Origin: Halothece sp. MAG
GTDB taxonomy: Bacteria; Cyanobacteriota; Cyanobacteriia; Cyanobacteriales; Rubidibacteraceae
DNA length: 12,277 nucleotides
NCBI GenBank assembly: GCA_018610095.1
Contig: JAHEOB010000292.1
Coordinates: 1 to 12,277, forward strand
Direction of reading: 5' to 3'
In this document: in pieces, positions 1-7,312 of the stretch
Numbering within the stretch: the stretch's first letter is position 1
How the letters are laid out: every line of letters begins with the position of its first letter
Program-made: the position numbers and the translations under genes
The notes under the pieces: model-generated
The model's database searches: none
Seen by the model: the letters and a program-made list of their open reading frames with translations, nothing else
What the model was told of the DNA's origin: nothing

Positions 1-1104
1 ACGCGCTTATTACTCTCAGGCATTATTAAACAAGAAGCAGCGGTGAATTTAATCTTTGATATGCACTCGGAATATGGCTGGGAAGCCATGGAAGAAGGCA
101 GTTTGAATGCGGTTAAAGGGCTGCGACAATTATTCCCGGGACAAGTGGAAATTTATACTCTCGATCCCGAGTCAACCAAGCGTCGAGGGGTTCATGATGC
201 CCAACCCCTTTATTTAAGTTATGACCAACTTACGATTGAAGATTTACGGTTAGTGGGGCAAGAATTAGGGTTATCAGACGCTGCTTTAGACAGTGCCCAA
301 ATTCTCTACTCTGAGTTTGGGGCTAACTGGATTAACCAACTCATGACCATGAGTAATGATGATATTCAAGAATTTTGTGAACAAAGACAGGGCCACAAAG
401 GGTCAATTAGTGCCCTACAACGCAAGTTAATGCGCTTAGAGAAATTAAACTATATTCGCCCTGCTTGTGCCCATAACTATATTGATGAAATTTTACAATC
501 CTTGGAGGCAGGAAAGCATGTCGTGGTGGAATTTGGCTCGCAATCCAATATGCTTTCCTATATGCTAGCCACCAATATGATTACCCGTCGCATCCACCAA
601 TCCTATGTGAAAAAATCAGAACAATACCTACACTCCAAAGACCCCGCACATCGCCCTAACCAATTGGTAATTACTATTGAAGAAGCCCACCGTTTTCTCG
701 ATCCTGCCACCGTTCAACAAACGATTTTTGGCACGATCGCGCGGGAAATGCGGAAATATTTTGTCACCATGCTAGTAGTGGATCAACGTCCCTCAGGCAT
801 TGACCCAGAAGTGATGTCACAAGTGGGGACTCGCATCACCTGTTTATTAAATGATGAAAAAGACATTGATGCAATTTTCACGGGCGTTGCGGGAAGTGCC
901 AATTTAAGAGCGGTGCTTGCAAAATTAGATTCCAAACAACAGGCACTCATTTTAGGTCATGCTGTCCCCATGCCAGTGGTTGTGCGGACACGACCCTTCG
1001 ATCAAACCTTTTATGCAGAAATTGCCGATCCCGATTGGCAAGAAATGGATGATGATCAATTGTTTGAAGCAGCCGATGCTGCTAAAAATGATTTAGGCTT
1101 TTAG
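1..1104 (+). CDS. HerA/DUF87-type ATPase, 5' end outside the window
   Basis: The frame is open from base 1, so the true start and most likely the Walker A loop lie upstream; the GTG at 43 is an internal Val codon in this reading. About 367 codons are visible. Seen: an LIFDMHSEYG segment (bases 46-75), typical of the strand after Walker A in HerA/DUF87 ATPases; a Walker B-like LVITIEEAHRF (from base 664) with tandem Glu; then VVDQRPSG, a GTRI segment and a final RTRPF. These elements in this order are characteristic of the HerA/FtsK-like superfamily of hexameric DNA-associated translocases. Inferred role: ATP-driven DNA pumping or processing; the substrate is unknown. No NurA-like nuclease partner is visible. 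An A-rich stretch and a candidate promoter for the next gene follow. Family call fairly sure, function not. Confidence 0.8.
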   Translation, partial: TRLLLSGIIKQEAAVNLIFDMHSEYGWEAMEEGSLNAVKGLRQLFPGQVEIYTLDPESTKRRGVHDAQPLYLSYDQLTIEDLRLVGQELGLSDAALDSAQILYSEFGANWINQLMTMSNDDIQEFCEQRQGHKGSISALQRKLMRLEKLNYIRPACAHNYIDEILQSLEAGKHVVVEFGSQSNMLSYMLATNMITRRIHQSYVKKSEQYLHSKDPAHRPNQLVITIEEAHRFLDPATVQQTIFGTIAREMRKYFVTMLVVDQRPSGIDPEVMSQVGTRITCLLNDEKDIDAIFTGVAGSANLRAVLAKLDSKQQALILGHAVPMPVVVRTRPFDQTFYAEIADPDWQEMDDDQLFEAADAAKNDLGF

Positions 1105-1122
1105 AAAAAAAAGCAAGCTCCC

Positions 1123-1152
1123 TTGAAATCCTGCAAAAAGGACAACTAAAAT
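1123..1152 (+). promoter_or_regulatory. candidate promoter of the first YggT-like gene
   Basis: TTGAAA (1123-1128), an 18-base spacer and TAAAAT (1147-1152) resemble a sigma-70 promoter. The predicted start of transcription would fall only a few bases before the ATG at 1165, giving a nearly leaderless mRNA. That would agree with the lack of a Shine-Dalgarno sequence there. Assigned by pattern only. Confidence 0.35.
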
Positions 1153-1164
1153 TTATTTAATGCC

Positions 1165-1635
1165 ATGACCCAGTCTAACGATCCCAACTCTGAAGAGAAA
1201 AAAAATGAACAAAATCAGCAACCCTCTCATGCCCCAGAAGGTGACCTTGATCGCGATCAAGATAAAGATGATTATGATGAAGAACTTGAGGCAAAAAAGT
1301 TATTAAAAGAAGAACAAAAAGCAGCTAGAGCTAGGCAATATACAGTTTATCGCAAAACACAGCAAACTATTTATTTGTTGGTAGCGATGTTACAAGTTTT
1401 ATTAGGATTACGGTTTATTCTAAGATTATTTCCAGCGAATCAAGAAAGTCTATTCGCTTCTGTTATTTTTAGGATTTCCGAACCATTTGCTTATCCTTTT
1501 TCTAACCTATTTAATAACCCTAGCTTCAATAATGACACAATTATTTTTGATATCAATTTACTATTTGGCATGATCATTTACCTATTGTTGATGTTCTTAG
1601 TTAATTGCCTATTGCGAATTATCATTATCCCTTAA
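1165..1635 (+). CDS. YggT-like small membrane protein, copy 1
   Basis: 156 residues. Residues 1-55 are hydrophilic and strongly charged (a DRDQDKDDYDEELEAKK run), likely disordered and cytosolic. A short basic helix (about 52-66) leads into membrane helix 1 (about 69-90). A loop carries SEPFAYPFSNLF (105-116), and membrane helix 2 (about 129-152) ends in RIIIIP at the C-terminus. A helix ending in RFILRLF, then an ISEPFAYPF-type loop and a second helix, is the pattern of the YggT/Ycf19 family, whose cyanobacterial and plastid members are linked to membrane organisation and division. The exact role here is not known. The next gene is a clear paralogue in tandem. No Shine-Dalgarno is visible; the ATG at 1165 is the only sensible start. 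Confidence 0.75.
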   Translation: MTQSNDPNSEEKKNEQNQQPSHAPEGDLDRDQDKDDYDEELEAKKLLKEEQKAARARQYTVYRKTQQTIYLLVAMLQVLLGLRFILRLFPANQESLFASVIFRISEPFAYPFSNLFNNPSFNNDTIIFDINLLFGMIIYLLLMFLVNCLLRIIIIP

Positions 1636-1638
1636 AGG

Positions 1639-1675
1639 CTGAAAATATTTAAATTGCTGATACAATAAAAGTATC
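1639..1675 (+). promoter_or_regulatory. candidate promoter and small inverted repeat before YggT-like copy 2
   Basis: CTGAAA (1639-1644), a 16-base spacer and TACAAT (1661-1666) preceded by TGA form an extended -10 promoter candidate. An inverted repeat GATAC-N7-GTATC (1659-1675) overlaps the -10 box and could be an operator or a weak hairpin. If real, the second paralogue has its own promoter and is not only co-transcribed with the first. Confidence 0.35.
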
Positions 1676-1695
1676 GTCTTATTGATTTAAAAATC

Positions 1696-2226
1696 ATGAC
1701 ACAATTTCACAATTCCAATTCTGAAGAAAATCAGGAATCACAAAATAAGGAACCACAAAATCAAAAACAACCAAATCAGCAAAATAAGCAAAATCTCTCT
1801 AATGATGAGGGTAAAGATAAAAGTAATTATAAAACGAATTATAATCGTTATGATTCAGAATTAAGTGATCAAGAACAAGAAGAAGCTGAAGCAAGACGTT
1901 TATCAAAAGAAGAACAAAAGGCTTTTAAGGCTAGACGATATGCCATATATATGAAAACGAGGCAAAGTATTTTCTATGTTGTCGCAGCACTAGAAATTTT
2001 ATTAGGCATACGATTTGTACTAGGTTTAGCAGGAGCTAATCAAGACAACTTTTTTGCTAATTTTATATTTAATTTATCAGAACCTTTTGCTTATCCTTTT
2101 TCTGGCTTGTTTCCTATCAATACTGGTACTTATATTTTTGACATCAATTTACTCTTTGGCATGATTGTTTACCTATTGTTAATGTTGTTAGTTAATTGGC
2201 TATTACGGATTATTATTGTTCCTTAG
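1696..2226 (+). CDS. YggT-like small membrane protein, copy 2 (tandem paralogue)
   Basis: 176 residues. The C-terminal half closely matches the preceding gene: ILLGIRFVLGL in helix 1 (about 92-113), SEPFAYPFSGLF in the loop (128-139), and FDINLLFGMIVYLLLMLLVNWLL in helix 2 (split here in reading: FDINLLFGM, then IVYLLLMLLVNWLL), ending RIIIVP. The N-terminal 55 residues differ and are longer, dominated by Asn, Gln, Lys and Ser; the KEEQKA(F/A)KAR element just before helix 1 is shared. This is a tandem duplication in which the membrane part was conserved and the tail diverged. YggT-like fold inferred; function unknown. There is no Shine-Dalgarno before the ATG. The gene converges on leuS with 26 bases between stop codons. 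Confidence 0.75.
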   Translation: MTQFHNSNSEENQESQNKEPQNQKQPNQQNKQNLSNDEGKDKSNYKTNYNRYDSELSDQEQEEAEARRLSKEEQKAFKARRYAIYMKTRQSIFYVVAALEILLGIRFVLGLAGANQDNFFANFIFNLSEPFAYPFSGLFPINTGTYIFDINLLFGMIVYLLLMLLVNWLLRIIIVP

Positions 2227-2252
2227 AGGGAGCAACAAGGGAAAAGCCAGAA

Positions 2253-4817
2253 TTAGATCACAAAATTGACTAATTTACCCGGGACAACAATCACTTTTTT
2301 GATTTCGTTCCCTTCGAGATACCGTTGGGCGATGTCAGAGTTTCGGGCATATTGTTCTAACTCATCACGACTGGCATTGGCAGGAACTGGAATCGTGCCT
2401 CTGGTTTTGCCTTTAATTTGAATCACTAGATTAATTTCATCGACGGTTAAAGCTTCGGGATCAGCTTCTAGCCAGTCTTGTTGGTGAACGGAATCTTGAT
2501 AGCCTAACCGATGCCATAATTCTTCTGTAATATGAGGGGCAAAGGGGGCAAGGAGTTTCACTAAGGCTTCAATCCCTTCCTGATAAACAGGGGAAGTTTT
2601 GCAGCTTGCCTCACTCATGGCATTGCTCAACTTCATTAATTCTGAAACGGCTGTATTAAATTGATAATCTTGCTCTAAATCTTCTGAGATGGATTGAATG
2701 GCAGTATGAATGGCATGACGTAAGTCTTTTTCTTCTTTAGAAAGGTTGCCATTATTAGAAGTTACCTCACTGGATTGTTCTGCAAAGTCTGTGACTAAGC
2801 GCCAAACTTTATTGAGAAAGCGAAATTGCCCTTCCACATCGGCAGAATCCCATTCTAAATCTTTTTCTGGGGGGGCTTTGAACAGAATAAACATTCGTGC
2901 CGTATCTGCCCCATACGTTTCTAAAACATCCAAGGGATCAACGCCATTAAATTTGGATTTGGACATTTTTTCGTAAAAGACTTTCAGGGGTTCTCCCGTT
3001 TTAGGGTCTTTAGGATCATCAGGATCAATTTGTTGTGGTGGAATATATTGCCCTGTTGTAGGATTTTTATACGTCATCCCTTGTACCATGCCTTGTGTTA
3101 GCAGACGCTGGAAGGGTTCATCACAGTTTAAGAGACCCCGATCGCGCAATACTTTGGTAAAGAAGCGAGAGTACAATAAGTGTAAAATGGCGTGTTCAAT
3201 CCCACCGACATACTGATCCACTGGCATCCAATCATTGACTTTCTCTTGGCTAAAGGCTTGTTGCGGGTTATTGGCATCGGTATAGCGTAGGAAATACCAA
3301 GAGGAATCAATAAAAGTATCCATGGTATCGGTTTCTCGTTCCGCCGGTTCGCCACAACTGGGGCAAGAAACCTTGAACCAGCTTTCCAGCTTCGTTAAGG
3401 GGGAACCTCCGCGCCCGCTAAATTCAATATCTTCGGGGAGTTCTACGGGTAAATCCTTATCAGGAACCGGCACTGCCCCACAACTGGGACAATGGATAAT
3501 GGGAATGGGAACCCCCCAATACCGTTGACGAGAAATTAACCAATCCCGTAGGCGATATTGACTTTTTGCTTGACCCCAACCTTGTTGTTGGGCATAATCA
3601 ATGACAGCTTGCTTCCCATCTTCACAGTTCATGCCATTAAATTGGCCGGAATTGACCATTACCCCCTCTTCTTCAGTGTAAGCCTGTTCTAAAGGCTCCT
3701 TCGCTTCTTCTCCGTGGGGCACAATTACTTGCTTGATGGGGAGCTTATTTTCACTGGCAAATTGGAAATCACGATCATCATGGGCAGGTACTCCCATGAC
3801 GGCACCCGTTCCATATTCGTAGAGAACATAATCTGCAATTAAGATTGGAATTTCTTGTTCCGTGAAGGGATTAATTGCTTTGCCACCTGTGAGAATCCCT
3901 CGCTTGGGTTTATCCTCTGAGGTTCGTTCCACTTCACTTTCCTGACTCACCTGTTGAATAAATTGATCCACTGCTTCTTTGCGATCTGGGGTTGTCACTT
4001 TCTGCGTCAGGGGATGTTCTGGGGCAATAACCATATAAGTGACGCCATACACAGTATCAGGGCGTGTCGTGAAAACCCCAATTTTTTCATCCATTCCTGC
4101 CACTGGAAATTCTAAATAAGCCCCAACTGATTTCCCAATCCAATTAGCCTGCATTAACTTAACGCGATCGGGCCATCCGGGCAGTGTTTCTAAATTATTG
4201 AGCAATTCTTCCGCATAGTCGGTAATTTTAAGAAACCACTGAGTCAATAATTTTCGTTCGACTTTTGCCCCACTGCGCCACGATCGGCCTTCGCCATCCA
4301 CTTGTTCATTGGCAAGAACCGTTTGATCCACGGGATCCCAATTAACCGCTGCTTCTTTTTGATAGGCTAATCCCGCTTGATAAAACTGCAGAAAAAGCCA
4401 TTGCGTCCATTGATAATAATCGGGGGAACAAGTTGCGACTTCGCGACTCCAGTCTAAGGATAACCCTAGCTTCTGGAGTTGTTGTTTCATTTGAGCAATA
4501 TTTTGTTGCGTCCATTGTGCCGGATGAATTCCTCGTTCAATGGCAGCATTTTCCGCAGGTAATCCAAATGCATCCCAACCCATTGGATGGAGTACACGAT
4601 AGCCTTGCATCCGTCGCCATCGAGCCATGACATCCGTAATGACATAATTACGCACATGCCCCATGTGTAAATTTCCAGAGGGATAAGGAAACATGGAAAG
4701 GGCATAAAATTTGGGCTTTTGCGGATCGTCTTCCGCTTGATCCGCTTCCGTTTCTAACCAATGATTTTGCCACTTCGGTTCAATTTCAGCAGGGTTATAT
4801 CGGGATGCAGCTGCCAT
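2253..4817 (-). CDS. leuS: leucyl-tRNA synthetase
   Basis: 854 residues, the normal bacterial length, so complete. It charges tRNA-Leu with leucine in the cytoplasm (class I synthetase). Seen: FPYPSGNLHMGH (43-54) holding the HMGH signature; a CP1 editing domain between about 225 and 415 with TTRPDTVYG (250-258) and the GTGAVMGVPAHDDRD block (336-350), whose Asp347 fits the conserved editing aspartate; two CPSC pairs (443-446 and 485-488) fitting the zinc-binding insertion; the catalytic KMSKS loop at 617-621; an anticodon-binding helical domain (about 690-790); and a C-terminal domain ending VVPGKLVNFVI. The ATG is preceded by GAG seven bases upstream, and the MAAASRYNPAEIEPKWQ start is typical. 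The upstream gap to mgtE is 63 bases. Confidence 0.98.
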   Translation of the reverse strand: MAAASRYNPAEIEPKWQNHWLETEADQAEDDPQKPKFYALSMFPYPSGNLHMGHVRNYVITDVMARWRRMQGYRVLHPMGWDAFGLPAENAAIERGIHPAQWTQQNIAQMKQQLQKLGLSLDWSREVATCSPDYYQWTQWLFLQFYQAGLAYQKEAAVNWDPVDQTVLANEQVDGEGRSWRSGAKVERKLLTQWFLKITDYAEELLNNLETLPGWPDRVKLMQANWIGKSVGAYLEFPVAGMDEKIGVFTTRPDTVYGVTYMVIAPEHPLTQKVTTPDRKEAVDQFIQQVSQESEVERTSEDKPKRGILTGGKAINPFTEQEIPILIADYVLYEYGTGAVMGVPAHDDRDFQFASENKLPIKQVIVPHGEEAKEPLEQAYTEEEGVMVNSGQFNGMNCEDGKQAVIDYAQQQGWGQAKSQYRLRDWLISRQRYWGVPIPIIHCPSCGAVPVPDKDLPVELPEDIEFSGRGGSPLTKLESWFKVSCPSCGEPAERETDTMDTFIDSSWYFLRYTDANNPQQAFSQEKVNDWMPVDQYVGGIEHAILHLLYSRFFTKVLRDRGLLNCDEPFQRLLTQGMVQGMTYKNPTTGQYIPPQQIDPDDPKDPKTGEPLKVFYEKMSKSKFNGVDPLDVLETYGADTARMFILFKAPPEKDLEWDSADVEGQFRFLNKVWRLVTDFAEQSSEVTSNNGNLSKEEKDLRHAIHTAIQSISEDLEQDYQFNTAVSELMKLSNAMSEASCKTSPVYQEGIEALVKLLAPFAPHITEELWHRLGYQDSVHQQDWLEADPEALTVDEINLVIQIKGKTRGTIPVPANASRDELEQYARNSDIAQRYLEGNEIKKVIVVPGKLVNFVI

Positions 4818-4847
4818 GATTTTCTCGTTCTTCCAATAACGCCAGCA

Positions 4848-4876
4848 TTTTTACATTTTAGAGGATGATTCAGCAA
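4848..4876 (-). promoter_or_regulatory. candidate leuS promoter
   Basis: On the minus strand TTGCTG (4876-4871), a 17-base spacer and TAAAAA (4853-4848) lie in the short leuS-mgtE gap. They would give leuS its own promoter with a leader of about 25 bases. Pattern-based only; read-through from mgtE remains possible. Confidence 0.35.
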
Positions 4877-4880
4877 TTAG

Positions 4881-6269
4881 TCATAATCCCAGTAGTAGTC
4901 GAGCAATATAAAAGTAAATTATAACCCCTAAAACATCCACAACCGTTGTAATGAAAGGAGCAGACATTAAGGCAGGGTCTAACTTATAGAACTTAAAAAT
5001 AAATGGCAGGGTGGTTCCGGTTACTGATGCCAGCATGGAAATGGCAACTAAACTACTGCCAACAATAATGGCAACAGATAAATCTTTTCGCAGCAAATAA
5101 GCCCACCCCATGGCAATGGCTCCTAGCATTAATCCTAATAATAGCCCCGCGATCGCTTCTCGAATAACGACTTTAGCAAATCCTAGGGAGCGAACCTGAT
5201 CGGTACTCAGTCCTCGAATAACCACAGTTGAGGATTGAGCCCCCACATTTCCGCCAGTACCAATTAATAAGGGAATAAAGGCAGCTAAAGCAACTCTTTC
5301 TTGTAAAACGTCTTCTTGAGATTCAATAATGCCACTGGTAAAAGTATTGGTAAATAATAGGATCATTAACCACACGACCCGTTTGCGAGCAACCGCAATT
5401 AAATTGGTTTGGAAATAATTATCTCCTTCTGATTGGACTGCCCCTAAGGTATAAATATCTTCGGTGGTTTCTTGTTCGACGATATCCATTACATCATCTA
5501 CCGTTACCACACCAACTAAACGAGCTTCCCGATCCACCACAGGAATAGCAATTAAGTCATAGCGTCGAATCAGGCGAGCAACTTCTTCTTGATCCGTTTC
5601 CGTCGAAACTGAGATGAGATCACGAGTAATAATGTCTGATAATGGAGTATCAGGTTCGGTTAAGACGAGATCTTTGAGAGAAACCATTCCTAGCAAATGA
5701 CGAGACTTATCAGTAACATAAAGATAATAGACGAGTTCTGAGCTTTTTCCCAAGCGTTTAATCTGTTGCAGGGCTTGACCCACAGTTAAATTCTCTTTTA
5801 AGGAAATATATTCTGGGGTCATGATACGCCCAGCAGTATTTTCTTGATATCCCAATAAAAGAGCAGTCTTTTCTCTTTCTTTGGGACTCATTTGCTCGCG
5901 TAAACGTCCCACTACTTTAGCAGGAAGTTCATCAAACAAGCGTACCCGATCATCAGGGGACATATTCCCCACAATGTCGATAACTTCTTGACGTTTGAAC
6001 TCTTCAATTAACGCTTGTTGAACTGTGGTGTCCAGATGTTCATAAACATCAATTGCTTTTTCTTTAGAAAGGAGACGAAAAGCAATTACCTGCCACGATT
6101 CCGGAAGACTTTCAATTGCCTCAGCAATATCCACTGCTTGAGCTGAAACCAGTAATGATTTTGCCTGCTCAAGGTTATTATTTTCCAGTAACGTTTGTAG
6201 TTGATTTTTTACCAGCTTGGGAATTTCTTCAGTAGGAGTATTTTCTGGCGAAAATAATGGTTCAGTCAA
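4881..6269 (-). CDS. mgtE: magnesium transporter/channel MgtE
   Basis: 462 residues, the usual length for bacterial MgtE, a homodimeric inner-membrane Mg2+ channel gated by cytosolic Mg2+. Domains in order: helical N domain (about 25-140, with SPDDRVRLFDELP), CBS1 (about 150-203), CBS2 (about 212-266, with DLIAIPVVDREARLVGVVTVDDV), a connecting helix (267-290) and five membrane helices (about 291-462). The pore region carries PLLIGTGGNVGAQSSTVVIRGL (333-354, split as PLLIGTGGN and VGAQSSTVVIRGL), and Asp431 and Asp445 in the DPA...VVD segment match in spacing the conserved pore aspartates of Thermus MgtE. The start is TTG at 6269, chosen because AAGGAG lies nine bases upstream; no better ATG is near. 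It is divergent from the gene at 6433. No known magnesium riboswitch was recognised in the leader. Confidence 0.95.
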   Translation of the reverse strand: MTEPLFSPENTPTEEIPKLVKNQLQTLLENNNLEQAKSLLVSAQAVDIAEAIESLPESWQVIAFRLLSKEKAIDVYEHLDTTVQQALIEEFKRQEVIDIVGNMSPDDRVRLFDELPAKVVGRLREQMSPKEREKTALLLGYQENTAGRIMTPEYISLKENLTVGQALQQIKRLGKSSELVYYLYVTDKSRHLLGMVSLKDLVLTEPDTPLSDIITRDLISVSTETDQEEVARLIRRYDLIAIPVVDREARLVGVVTVDDVMDIVEQETTEDIYTLGAVQSEGDNYFQTNLIAVARKRVVWLMILLFTNTFTSGIIESQEDVLQERVALAAFIPLLIGTGGNVGAQSSTVVIRGLSTDQVRSLGFAKVVIREAIAGLLLGLMLGAIAMGWAYLLRKDLSVAIIVGSSLVAISMLASVTGTTLPFIFKFYKLDPALMSAPFITTVVDVLGVIIYFYIARLLLGL

Positions 6270-6292
6270 GGTTAATTTCTCCTTAGTTAACT

Positions 6293-6321
6293 ACATAATA
6301 TTGATGGATAATGATAAACAA
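6293..6321 (-). promoter_or_regulatory. candidate mgtE promoter
   Basis: On the minus strand TTGTTT (6321-6316), a 17-base spacer and TTATGT (6298-6293) stand about 25 bases before the mgtE TTG start. A TATTAT reading of the -10 box is also possible. Weak match, assigned by position and pattern. Confidence 0.28.
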
Positions 6322-6399
6322 AGTTTGGGCTAAAAGATAGATGTCATTTGTTCTGTATTTTGGCAAATTATCTATTGTAATAGGGACGAATAGCTAGAG

Positions 6400-6412
6400 T
6401 ACAGTTACTGTA
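6400..6412 (+). promoter_or_regulatory. 13-base near-palindrome in the leader of the 6433 gene
   Basis: TACAGT-T-ACTGTA is a perfect six-base inverted repeat with a one-base centre. It ends 20 bases before the ATG at 6433 and directly precedes the Shine-Dalgarno region. Short symmetric sites of this size often bind dimeric repressors; which one, if any, is unknown. It could act on the rightward gene or on both divergent genes. Confidence 0.3.
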
Positions 6413-6432
6413 ACCGTTTTAGGAGGGACAAT

Positions 6433-6867
6433 ATGACAGAACCCACCAATACTAGTCATCAAACCAACGAAAATACAGTTCCCCAAAATAGCTCGATTGA
6501 GATTAGCGATCGCACTGAGTCATTAGTGGAACAAAATATGCCTGAAGCCTCACAGGCGGTTCGAGAAGAAACTAAAGAATTAATTGAAGCGATTACCCGT
6601 AAAGCGCAATCAGAAGTGCAAAAAGCAGGGGAATATGCGCAAGAAACTTATTTAGAAGCGGTTCGTAATTTGCGTAGCGAAGTGGAACAGCTCAATTTTG
6701 ATCCGGAACGCATCGAAGAATCTATTAAACTAATTCAAATGGATGCAGAAAAAAATTGGGAATCGTTAGTGCAAGATATTGAAAGTTTTGGGAATCGGTT
6801 GAATGAGGCTGCCCAAGCTGCTTGGTCAATTCTAACGAGTCCAGACCATCATCAAAATCGTCAATAA
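6433..6867 (+). CDS. conserved-type hypothetical acidic helical protein
   Basis: 144 residues, no membrane segment and no signal peptide. Residues 1-36 are polar (Thr, Asn, Gln, Ser) and likely disordered. Residues about 38-130 form a long amphipathic, acidic helical region (REETKELIEAITRKAQSEVQ, later EVEQLNFDPERIEESIKLIQ), suggesting a coiled coil or helical bundle like apolipoprotein/LEA-type repeats. The tail ends SPDHHQNRQ. A strong Shine-Dalgarno (AGGAGG at 6421-6426) stands seven bases before the ATG, which supports real translation. The gene is divergent from mgtE and closed by a terminator at 6893, so it is a single-gene unit. I do not recognise a named family. A membrane-surface or stress-related role would be a guess. 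Confidence 0.7.
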   Translation: MTEPTNTSHQTNENTVPQNSSIEISDRTESLVEQNMPEASQAVREETKELIEAITRKAQSEVQKAGEYAQETYLEAVRNLRSEVEQLNFDPERIEESIKLIQMDAEKNWESLVQDIESFGNRLNEAAQAAWSILTSPDHHQNRQ

Positions 6868-6892
6868 TGGGACACTCACCCCAGATCAATAA

Positions 6893-6922
6893 GTAGGGTG
6901 GTTTGCCCACCTTACCTTTTTT
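6893..6922 (+). terminator. intrinsic terminator after the 6433 gene
   Basis: A nine-base stem (GTAGGGTGG, 6893-6901, with CCACCTTAC, 6907-6915, including one G-U pair) closes a five-base TTTGC loop. It is followed after one C by TTTTTT (6917-6922). The hairpin core resembles the GTAGGGTGGGCA-type dispersed repeat common between cyanobacterial genes, here doing duty as a terminator. On the minus strand there is no T-run after the stem, so it works best rightward. Confidence 0.8.
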
Positions 6923-6937
6923 AAAAACGGCAATCGT

Positions 6938-7276
6938 TCAAACGCGCCCAGTAATCACTAATTTATATCCGCCAATTAAACAAAATAGAGACCCTAAAAA
7001 GCGCCATAAGGTTGTGGGTTTGAGAATCACATTACTGCTAAAAAAGACTAAAATAACCCCCAGCGCGATCGCGGCTATCCCGAAATATTTACCCTCTCCT
7101 GGGACAAAAAACAACATCAAAACGCCACCAGTTAATAATAAAACTGAGCCCTTAGCACTAATTCCACGCCACCAATAAGGGTTAACATTCGTTGTAAATT
7201 CAATATTTTGCCCCAAAAGATAAACCCCATAAATCATCAGGGCAATTCCAATTACTTTTAAAAGTAAGTTCATCAT
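6938..7276 (-). CDS. four-helix small membrane protein, unknown function
   Basis: 112 residues, mostly hydrophobic. Four likely membrane helices: about 4-22 (LLLKVIGIALMIYGVYLLG), 42-58, 63-82 (GKYFGIAAIALGVILVFFSS) and 90-107. Short loops hold an NPYWWRG motif (32-38) and a KPTTLWRFLG segment. There is no signal peptide separate from helix 1. I do not recognise the family. It starts 36 bases downstream of ctpA on the same strand, so the two are probably co-transcribed, and a membrane role near the CtpA protease or its substrates is possible but unproven. ATG at 7276 or the adjacent ATG at 7273 are equally good starts; no clear Shine-Dalgarno is present. Confidence 0.65.
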   Translation of the reverse strand: MMNLLLKVIGIALMIYGVYLLGQNIEFTTNVNPYWWRGISAKGSVLLLTGGVLMLFFVPGEGKYFGIAAIALGVILVFFSSNVILKPTTLWRFLGSLFCLIGGYKLVITGRV

Positions 7277-7312
7277 AGAGTAGATGGGAAATCATTGATT
7301 ATTGGGATTGAC

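Noticed and set aside
2746..4705. Several open frames opposite or out of frame with leuS
   Set aside because: They lie wholly inside leuS, whose reading is certain from HMGH, KMSKS and editing motifs; none shows a ribosome site or a recognisable domain.
6270..6432. Magnesium riboswitch in the mgtE leader
   Set aside because: No pattern of the known M-box or mgtA-type leaders could be recognised; the plausible leader is only about 20 bases.
6269..6444. Shared MTEP start of MgtE and the divergent acidic protein as a sign of homology
   Set aside because: Only four residues match and the rest is unrelated; chance is enough.
6903..7178. Plus-strand open frame of 91 codons opposite the small membrane protein
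   Set aside because: Its start falls inside the terminator hairpin, and its Pro/Lys/Thr-rich translation looks like the antisense of a hydrophobic gene.
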